Source of the DNA: Aphanothece saxicola GSE-SYN-MK-01-06B
Lineage (GTDB): Bacteria > Cyanobacteriota > Cyanobacteriia > PCC-6307 > Cyanobiaceae
DNA length: 64,000 nt
Direction: 5' to 3'
NCBI GenBank assembly: GCA_019359745.1
Contig: JAHHGT010000002.1
Span: 124,001 to 188,000 of the forward strand
Shown: positions 46,123 to 52,724 of the stretch, one piece after another
How positions within the stretch are numbered: position 1 is the stretch's first letter
Layout: each line of letters starts with the position of its first letter
The notes under the pieces: model-generated
The model's input: only the letters and a program-made list of their open reading frames with translations
What the model was told of the DNA's origin: nothing
The model's database searches: none
Made by a program: the position numbers and the translations under genes

Positions 46123-47022
46123 TCAACGGGCTGAGCAGAGCAGCACCACCCCGGCCATCGTCACCCCCGTTCCCACGATCGCCCGTCGCGACACCTGCTC
46201 CCCCAGCAGCCACACCGCCAGCGGCAGCACGAACACCGGCTCTGTGGAACTGAGCGTGTTGGCGATCGCCACATCCAGGTGCTTCAGGGCCAGCAGCGAC
46301 AACCAGAAACCGCCGAAGGTGATCACCGCCACCGAAACGGCGAAGTCGCGGCACAGGATCGGATCGCGGAACGGCGCCATCCAGCCCCGCAGGCGGCCCC
46401 GCTCCGTGAGGCCGAAGCCGAGCATGGCGACCGTGCCCGCCGCCATCCGGATCCAGGTGCCCTGCAGGGCGGAGATCCCGGCCAAGCCTTGTTTGGCGAT
46501 GATCAGAGAGCCCGACAGGCAAACCACCGTCAGCAAGCCGAACACCAGGCCACGCCTGCTCGTCGCCGGACGGGCGGATGCTCCGTTCCCGTCGCCCCGG
46601 GGCTGCCAGAGCACCAGACCCACGCCGAACAGCACCAGGGCGATGCCGCACCAGCTCAGCAGGGTGGGCCGCTCCCCCAGCCACGGGATCGCCAGCAGGG
46701 CCGTGAGCACCTGACCCAACATCATCATGATCACCAGGGCGTGGGCCCCCAGCTGCTTGAGCGCCTCGAAGAAGAAGGTGTCGCCCAGGCCGATGCCAAC
46801 CACGCCACTGATCACCAGCAACAGCAGCGGCCCCGGCGCCACCGGCTGCAGCCCCGTCACCAGAACGGCGAGAGACAGCAGGACCACACTCAGGGCCCCC
46901 TTGGCCAGGGTCATCGCCGAGGAGGAGAGATCGGTGCCGATGCGCTTGAACAGAATCGATCCGACGGCCCAGGAGGCGGACGACCCCAGGGCCGCAAGGA
47001 TGCCGATCGTGTCGCCGTCCAT
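46123..47022 (-). CDS. EamA/DMT-family transporter
   Basis: 299 residues with ten hydrophobic segments in two EamA repeats: AALGSSASWAVGSILFKRIG and GDTFFFEALKQLGAHALVIMMM in the first, VFGLLTVVCLSGSLIIAKQGL and LALKHLDVAIANTLSSTEPV (regions) in the second. Drug/metabolite exporters of amino acids, nucleotides or small metabolites; substrate cannot be read from sequence. It lies between the HemW-like and exported methyltransferase genes on the same strand (spacing 15 bases to the latter) and may export their product. Confidence 0.88.
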   Translation of the reverse strand: MDGDTIGILAALGSSASWAVGSILFKRIGTDLSSSAMTLAKGALSVVLLSLAVLVTGLQPVAPGPLLLLVISGVVGIGLGDTFFFEALKQLGAHALVIMMMLGQVLTALLAIPWLGERPTLLSWCGIALVLFGVGLVLWQPRGDGNGASARPATSRRGLVFGLLTVVCLSGSLIIAKQGLAGISALQGTWIRMAAGTVAMLGFGLTERGRLRGWMAPFRDPILCRDFAVSVAVITFGGFWLSLLALKHLDVAIANTLSSTEPVFVLPLAVWLLGEQVSRRAIVGTGVTMAGVVLLCSAR

Positions 47023-47037
47023 TGGGTGATCCCTGGC

Positions 47038-48153
47038 TCAGCGGCCCCTGCTCAGCCGAAACGACAGCAGATAGCGCTGGGGGGTGGCCTGGAAGTCATC
47101 GACGAGCTCGAATCCGTAGTGCTTCAACTGGGCGATCACCAGTTCCTTGGCGATGTACGGACCGTGGTACGGCGGGTCCTTGCCTTCCACCACGGCGTTA
47201 TCGACGATCACCAGCCGGCCGTCGGGTTTCAGGGAACTCTTGATACTCTCCAGAAACGTCTCCCGGGCTGATTCGCGGTACACGATGTAGATGATGTGAT
47301 ATAGGGAGCACATGAAGGCCAGATCCACCTTCTGGCCGGGGGCGAGTCCGAGAGATTCGTTGTGGTTGTGGACCGTGGTGATGGTGGAGATTCCCTCCTG
47401 CCTGGTCAGCCGATTGATGTAGTCGAGGTGCTGCTTGACCGTATCAATGGCGAACACACGACCCTTTGGCCCCACCCGGCGGGCGAATTTGAAGCTGTAG
47501 TAGCCCGGGCCGCTACCGATGTCGGCGATCGTGGATCCCGGGGTGATGCCGAGCCGCTCCACGATGGCACTGGACTTCTCCCACTGCTCGCGGCGAGGGT
47601 TGCTGAACAGAATGGAGTCCTCAAGGAAAGCGGATCGATTTCTGCCTTTTTCGCTCTCTTGATCAGGAAACTCCTTGAGGTGATACTTACGCTGCAGATA
47701 CTCCTTCAATACTGCATGATCATTCTCGGTGAAGAAACGGAAATAGCTGGCCACCAGCGGATCCTGCAACCTGGCTTTCCGTTCGGCCATATCCGCCAGG
47801 AAGACCTCGCTGAACCATTGCAGGGCCGTGTAATCGCCGCCGTGATTCTCCTTCGGAATGATCGCGGCGTAGATGCGCTGGGCCGACCGCAACGCGGCTG
47901 GATCACCCCCCGTCAGGTAACTCAGCAGCAGGCGCGCCGCCAGGGTGCCCTGCTCGGTGATGCCGAAGGAATCGATGCTCTCCAGATTGGCCAGGGAGCG
48001 CTTGGAGGTGATCCGGATCCAGTCACCGGAGCGATGGGCGTTGTCATCGCTCGTTGCCGACGCGTCGCCCGCCGCGGCCGCCAGGGGCAAGCCGGCGGAC
48101 AGGGTGAGCGACAGAGCGAGCGCAGCGAGGGGACGGGACCGGAAGGGCAGCAT
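47038..48153 (-). CDS. SAM-dependent methyltransferase with signal peptide
   Basis: 371 residues. N-terminal signal peptide (PFRSRPLAALALSLTLSAGLPLAAAAG, region) and a mature domain of about 130 unknown residues, followed by a class I methyltransferase fold: IADIGSGPGYYSFKFARRVG, VFAIDTVKQHLDYI, VDLAFMCSLYHIIYI and GRLVIVDNAV. SAM is cytoplasmic, so an exported methyltransferase is odd; the leader might instead anchor it in the membrane. Start MLPFRSRP at 48153. It is followed by the EamA gene and preceded by the HydE-like gene on the same strand. Confidence 0.82.
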   Translation of the reverse strand: MLPFRSRPLAALALSLTLSAGLPLAAAAGDASATSDDNAHRSGDWIRITSKRSLANLESIDSFGITEQGTLAARLLLSYLTGGDPAALRSAQRIYAAIIPKENHGGDYTALQWFSEVFLADMAERKARLQDPLVASYFRFFTENDHAVLKEYLQRKYHLKEFPDQESEKGRNRSAFLEDSILFSNPRREQWEKSSAIVERLGITPGSTIADIGSGPGYYSFKFARRVGPKGRVFAIDTVKQHLDYINRLTRQEGISTITTVHNHNESLGLAPGQKVDLAFMCSLYHIIYIVYRESARETFLESIKSSLKPDGRLVIVDNAVVEGKDPPYHGPYIAKELVIAQLKHYGFELVDDFQATPQRYLLSFRLSRGR

Positions 48154-48178
48154 CAGGAAAAGGATCAGCACCTGCCGG

Positions 48179-49207
48179 TCAGGTGGGGAGCAGGGCGGGG
48201 CGTGGCCGGGGTGCAAGCACCGCCCTGCGCTGCAGGCCCGCCGCCTCGATTGTGTCCAGGGCGTGCTGAAGACTGACGACGAAGCGTTCGTTGGAATAAA
48301 TGTTGAACTTCTCCTGGAAGGTTCTGGGGGTGAAATTCACGGTCATCACGTTGGCGCCCGCCTGGAGGCCCAGCAGCTGACCGCCAGGCTGCAGCTTTTC
48401 CAGGGCGCTCACGTTGGGGATCAGGGGGGTCTTCAGGGCGATGCGGTAGATCGCCAGGGTGTTGAGGGTCAGCGCCAGGCTGCCGCAGGGGGCCGCCTCG
48501 AAGGGCGTCGAGGGATTGGGGATGAAGGGGGAGGCGCTCACGAAGTCAGGCTGGAGGGCGAGGGCCAGCTGGATGTCGTCCACCAACGTCTCCAGGCTCT
48601 GCCCGGGCAGACCGACGATGTTGCCGGTGCCCAGCGCGAAGCCCAGGCCCTGCAGGCTCCGGATGCAGTCAAGCCGACGCGCCAGGGGCGTGCGGGCGAT
48701 CGCCTCGTAAAGAGCTGGATCAGAAGTTTCGAACTTGAGAATGTAGGAGTCGGCCCCCAGGGCCGCGAAGCGCTCGTAGGCCGCCTTCGGCCGCTCCCCC
48801 AGACAGAGCAGCACCTGAAGGCCGTAACGCGCCTTGATGGCGGGGATCACCTCCTCCACCAGCGCGTCGCTGCGGGGGTCCTGGCCAGCCTGAAGGAAGG
48901 CGATCGGCACGCCATGGGCATGGATGGAGCCCACGATCGCCAGGATGGCCTCGGCATCCATCCGGTAGCGCTCGAGCTCGCCGTTCGGACCGCGCATGGC
49001 GCAGTAATCGCAGCTCTTCTGGCAGTGGTTGGAGATCTCGATCACGCCCCGCAGCGTCACAGCCTCCACCCCCGCCGCGGCCCGGGCCTGCCGAGCCCAC
49101 GCGAACAGCAGCTGCTGATCCGCCCCCTCCGCCAGCAGCAGCCGGCTGAGCCCGGTCCGTCCCAGGGTGCCGTCGGCCAGTTGCTGGAGATCGTCAACCA
49201 GGGACAT
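48179..49207 (-). CDS. HydE/PylB/BioB-like radical SAM enzyme
   Basis: 342 residues. Cluster motif HCQKSCDYCAMRGPN (CX3CX2C), FLQAGQDPRSDALVEEVIPAI, LKFETSDPALYEAI, ALGTGNIVGLPGQSLETLVDDI, and a BATS-type C-terminus (SASPFIPNPSTPFE, LLGLQAGANVMTVNFTP). The G-N-x-x-G-L-P-G-Q and P-F-I-P order is closer to HydE and PylB than to biotin synthase. No [FeFe]-hydrogenase or pyrrolysine genes are visible. Start MSLVDDLQQ at 49207. Twenty-five bases upstream of the methyltransferase start, same strand. Confidence 0.83.
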   Translation of the reverse strand: MSLVDDLQQLADGTLGRTGLSRLLLAEGADQQLLFAWARQARAAAGVEAVTLRGVIEISNHCQKSCDYCAMRGPNGELERYRMDAEAILAIVGSIHAHGVPIAFLQAGQDPRSDALVEEVIPAIKARYGLQVLLCLGERPKAAYERFAALGADSYILKFETSDPALYEAIARTPLARRLDCIRSLQGLGFALGTGNIVGLPGQSLETLVDDIQLALALQPDFVSASPFIPNPSTPFEAAPCGSLALTLNTLAIYRIALKTPLIPNVSALEKLQPGGQLLGLQAGANVMTVNFTPRTFQEKFNIYSNERFVVSLQHALDTIEAAGLQRRAVLAPRPRPALLPT

Positions 49208-49235
49208 GGAAAGCTCGCAGGGGGTCGGACCGCCG

Positions 49236-50240
49236 TCAGGGCGCGCAGGCGGGGGGATCCAGGCGGATCGGTTCCCCTTCCAGCTGCTTGAGGGTGGCCA
49301 GCTGCTCGGCGGTGAGCACCCCCCGGGTGCGCTGGCGGCTCTGATGCAGCAGTGGGTCGAGGCTGGTCCGATTGGTTTTGACCCCGGCGCACTGGGCCAG
49401 CGGATCGCCACTGCGGGTGCGCACGGGTTTGAAGCTGGTGCCGATGGCCTCCAGCCCCTCCGCCTGCGACGTGGCCAGCTGGCGCTGCTGCACCGGGGTG
49501 AGGCCCAGGGTGCTGACCAGGGCGGGGTCAGCCAGGGCGGCGACATCCACCTGCACCAGGATCTGCTTGAGCCGCTGCAGCTGCTGGGCGGTGAGGATGT
49601 CGGCCACCTGCTGGCGCGCCTCCCGCACCTGCTGATCGAGCCGGGTGCGCTGCGCGGCCAGCTCCTGGCTGCCGGGAGAAGTCCCGCGGGTGCGGCCTCC
49701 GGCCCGGAGCTGCCCGGCCAACTGACGCAGCTGGCCCGCCTGATCCTGGCTGAGGCCGAGGGCGCTGCGCACCTGATCGCTCTGCAGCAGCTCCATGGGG
49801 TCGGCCCCCGGCTGGGACTCCACGATCATGCGGAACTGTTGCAGCTGGTTGGGCTGCAAAATTTCGGCCACCTTCTGGCGCGCATCCTGCTGGGCCTGCT
49901 GCTGCTGCGCCTCATAGCCGCGAACGGCGCCGACACTGGGAGCCGCGCCAGCGCCGCCGCCGCGGGTGCGGGCCACCGACCGCACCAGGGCGCGGGTCTG
50001 GTCGTTGAGTTGCCGCAACCGCTCCACCTGGCTGGCCGAAAGGCCGAGGTCCTTCTGGACCTGACCGTTCTGCATCAGCTGTAGGGGGTCGGTGCCGGGC
50101 TTGGCCGCCCCCGGCAGCCGCATCGACACCGGATCCGGGATCTGGCCTTCGGCGGGAGCCGCCGCCGGCGCCGCCTTGGCCGGCAGGGAGAAGAGCACAG
50201 CGGCCAGGGTGATGGCGGCCTTGATGAGGCGTCGATCCAT
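49236..50240 (-). CDS. Exported three-repeat helical protein (LTxxQ-like)
   Basis: 334 residues. Signal peptide LIKAAITLAAVLFSLPAKAAP, then three ~90-residue repeats, each starting with an L-x-x-(D/N)-Q-V-x-x-x-L-G-L-(S/T) element (QKDLGLSASQVERLRQL; RSALGLSQDQAGQLRQL; VSTLGLTPVQQRQLATS) and ending with AEILQPNQLQQFRMI, ADILTAQQLQRLKQI, RGVLTAEQLATLKQL. These recall the LTxxQ helices of the Spy/CpxP chaperone family. Probably a periplasmic helical chaperone or binding protein. Start MDRRLIKAA at 50240. Confidence 0.7.
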   Translation of the reverse strand: MDRRLIKAAITLAAVLFSLPAKAAPAAAPAEGQIPDPVSMRLPGAAKPGTDPLQLMQNGQVQKDLGLSASQVERLRQLNDQTRALVRSVARTRGGGAGAAPSVGAVRGYEAQQQQAQQDARQKVAEILQPNQLQQFRMIVESQPGADPMELLQSDQVRSALGLSQDQAGQLRQLAGQLRAGGRTRGTSPGSQELAAQRTRLDQQVREARQQVADILTAQQLQRLKQILVQVDVAALADPALVSTLGLTPVQQRQLATSQAEGLEAIGTSFKPVRTRSGDPLAQCAGVKTNRTSLDPLLHQSRQRTRGVLTAEQLATLKQLEGEPIRLDPPACAP

Positions 50241-50541
50241 GGAAACGCTCCTGGAGAAGGGCCGGGTGGATCTGTGGGTGCGGCTTTCGGATCGCAAAGA
50301 CCCATTTGCAAGTATGGGTCTTAACCCGAATCTCACCCGGATCGCCGCTGGCCTCGATACCGAATGCAAGGTTGCCCTTGGCTCACGATCCTGAACGGGA
50401 TCCGCCCGATCTTGAGCAGCCGGATCGTGAACAAAGTGATTCCTTCACTTGCCTGGCCCTGCCGGCGCCCCACAGGATGAAGCCAGACAGTCGACGGACC
50501 GCCCCCCAGCCCGCCGTGGCGATCGCGCCCCAGAGGCACCG
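50241..50541. promoter_or_regulatory. Divergent intergenic region with 9-bp inverted repeat
   Basis: 301 bases between the divergent repeat protein and caspase genes. AAGACCCAT at 50297-50305 is mirrored perfectly by ATGGGTCTT at 50314-50322 across eight bases. Further, AAGTGA/TCACTT near 50436 and CACGATCC/GGATCGTG across about 30 bases. The first repeat is a good operator or hairpin candidate. AGAGG lies about five bases before the caspase ATG. Confidence 0.5.
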
Positions 50542-52707
50542 ATGAAGCGACGACACTTCCTGCAGTTCGGAGGCGCCGCACTCACCACCCTGGGGCTTGG
50601 CGGCCTGGATCTGGTGACCCAGGGACGCCAATACGGCAGGGTGCTGGCCCAGAGCACTCCCCGCAAGCTGGCCCTGCTGGTGGGGATCAACGACTATCCG
50701 GCCACCTCAATGTTCACCCCGCTGCTGGGGTGCGTCACCGATGTGCATCTGCAGCGGGAACTGCTGATCCACCGCTTCGGCTTCCAGCCCAGCGACATCC
50801 TGATGCTCACGGATGGGGCCGCGACCCGCGCCGGCATCCTGCAGGCCTTCGACGAGCATCTGGTGCGCCAGGCCCGCCCCGGCGATGTGGTGGTCTTCCA
50901 CTTCTCGGGCCATGGCTCCCGGGTTTCCGATCCCGACCGGGACAATCCCGATGGGCTCAACAGCACCTTCGTGCCGATCGACAGCCGCCTGCCGGCCGGC
51001 TTCCCCGAGCAGGGAGGCACCGTGCTCGACATCACGGGCCACAGCCTGTTCCTGCTGACCCGCTCCATCCCGACCGAATCCTTCACCGCCGTGCTCGACA
51101 GCTGCCATTCGGGCGGGGGGACGCGCGGCAATTTCCGCATCCGCTCCAGGGACGGCAACGCCAGGCTTCTGATCTCACCCCAGGAGCAGGCCCTGCAGGC
51201 GTCGTTGCTGGCCAGGGTGGGGCTCACTCCAGCCCAGTTCATCCAGCAGCGGCGCGTCGGGATCGGCAATGGCGTGATCGTGGCCGGCTCCCGCAGGGAT
51301 CAGCTGGCGGCCGACGCCTCCTTCAGCGATGTGGACTGCGGCGTCTTCACCTATCTCCTGACCCAGTACCTCTGGCAGCAGACCCAGGGGGATGCCCTCC
51401 AGACCCTGATCCCCACCGTCAGCCGGAGCACGGTGCGGCTCTCCTCCACCCAGCAGGAACCCGCCTACGAAGTCAAGCCCAACAGCCCCAACGAGCGCCA
51501 GCCGCTCTATTTCATCAAGGCCCTGCATCAGCCGGCCGAGGGGGTGATCACCAGGGTGCAGGGGCAGCAGCTGGAGCTCTGGCTCGGGGGCATCGATCCC
51601 CAGAGCCTGGCGGCGTACAACCCCGGCTCCACCTTCCGCATCGTCGACGACCGGGGCCAGGTCGCCGGTGCGTTGCAGCTGACCAGTCGCCGCGGCCTGA
51701 CGGCCCAGGCCACCCGCACCGAGGGCCAGGCGCCGCTGCGGGCCGGTCACTTCATCCAGGAACAGGTCCGGACCCTGCCGGACGACGTGGCGCTGACGGT
51801 CGGCCTCGACCCCTCCCTGGGCCCGGACGCTGCCGCCGCCCAGCTGGCCCTGAGCCAGCTGCCCCGGGTGCGGTCGGTGCCCCTGCTCAAGGGCGAGGTG
51901 CAGTACATCCTGGGCCGCCAGGGCGGTGCGATCGGCTGCCTCTCCGCCGGAGGCGAAAGGATTCCCGGCTCCTTCGGGCCGGCGAACGAATCGGTGGCTG
52001 CCGCCATCGCCAGGCTCAAACCCAAGTTCAAGGCCCTGCTGGCGGCCAGGATCTTCAAGCTCGCCCTCAACACCGACTCCTCCCATCTGGATGTGGTGGT
52101 GTCCTTGCGTCCCGAGGGCCAGTCCGGTTCCCTGGTGGCCAAGACCTTCCCCACCCGCGGTGTCGGCAAAACCACAGGTGCAGCGACGAAGCCCGCCGCC
52201 GGCGGCGATCCCAACCGCCTGCCGCTGGGAACACCCGTGGCCTTCGAAGTGGCCAACCAGGGGGCCGAGGCCCTCTTCGTCAGCCTGCTGGTCATCGACC
52301 CCACCGGGGAGATGACCGTGATCTACCCCAACAACTGGACCGCCAGCGAGGAGGCCACCCGGGTGGCGGCCGGCCGGACGATCCGGATCCCCGATCCGGC
52401 CACGGATGGCTTCAAGCTCGTCACCCAGGAACCCCGGGGCATGGTCGAGGTGCTGGTGGTGGCCAGCCTCACCCCGATCCGGCAGGCTCTCAAGGGCCTC
52501 CAGTCGATCGCCTCCCAGACAGGCCAGACCCGGGGCCCGGTGACCCTGGCCGACCCGGTGGGGGTCATCGACGACCTGCTGGCGGACCTCAGCGGCCCCG
52601 CGGGCGGCACCCGTGGCGCGCCGGGCACCCGGGGGCTGGCGGCCGTGGCGCGCCGCATCGACACCAATCGGATCGCCACCCTGTCGATGAGCTTCGAGGT
52701 GATCTGA
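50542..52707 (+). CDS. Tat-exported caspase-family protease
   Basis: 721 residues. Twin-arginine leader KRRHFLQFGGAALTTLGLGG, then a peptidase C14 (metacaspase-like) domain: LALLVGINDYPA, catalytic His about H124 in FHFSGHGSRV and Cys about C188 in VLDSCHSGGGTRG. A middle region of about 250 residues and a C-terminal DUF4384-like part (PVAFEVANQGAEALFVSLLVIDPTGEMTVIYPNNW, region). Export makes it a periplasmic or surface enzyme. Start ATG 50542 after AGAGG; the frame is open upstream. It precedes a TPR-CHAT gene by 17 bases. Confidence 0.88.
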   Translation: MKRRHFLQFGGAALTTLGLGGLDLVTQGRQYGRVLAQSTPRKLALLVGINDYPATSMFTPLLGCVTDVHLQRELLIHRFGFQPSDILMLTDGAATRAGILQAFDEHLVRQARPGDVVVFHFSGHGSRVSDPDRDNPDGLNSTFVPIDSRLPAGFPEQGGTVLDITGHSLFLLTRSIPTESFTAVLDSCHSGGGTRGNFRIRSRDGNARLLISPQEQALQASLLARVGLTPAQFIQQRRVGIGNGVIVAGSRRDQLAADASFSDVDCGVFTYLLTQYLWQQTQGDALQTLIPTVSRSTVRLSSTQQEPAYEVKPNSPNERQPLYFIKALHQPAEGVITRVQGQQLELWLGGIDPQSLAAYNPGSTFRIVDDRGQVAGALQLTSRRGLTAQATRTEGQAPLRAGHFIQEQVRTLPDDVALTVGLDPSLGPDAAAAQLALSQLPRVRSVPLLKGEVQYILGRQGGAIGCLSAGGERIPGSFGPANESVAAAIARLKPKFKALLAARIFKLALNTDSSHLDVVVSLRPEGQSGSLVAKTFPTRGVGKTTGAATKPAAGGDPNRLPLGTPVAFEVANQGAEALFVSLLVIDPTGEMTVIYPNNWTASEEATRVAAGRTIRIPDPATDGFKLVTQEPRGMVEVLVVASLTPIRQALKGLQSIASQTGQTRGPVTLADPVGVIDDLLADLSGPAGGTRGAPGTRGLAAVARRIDTNRIATLSMSFEVI

Positions 52708-52724
52708 ATGGAGCGGATCCTTCC

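Noticed and set aside
50730-52724. Long N-terminal extension of the TPR-CHAT frame
   Set aside because: This part overlaps the caspase gene in another frame and reads as shadow; the signal peptide at 52725 marks the real start.
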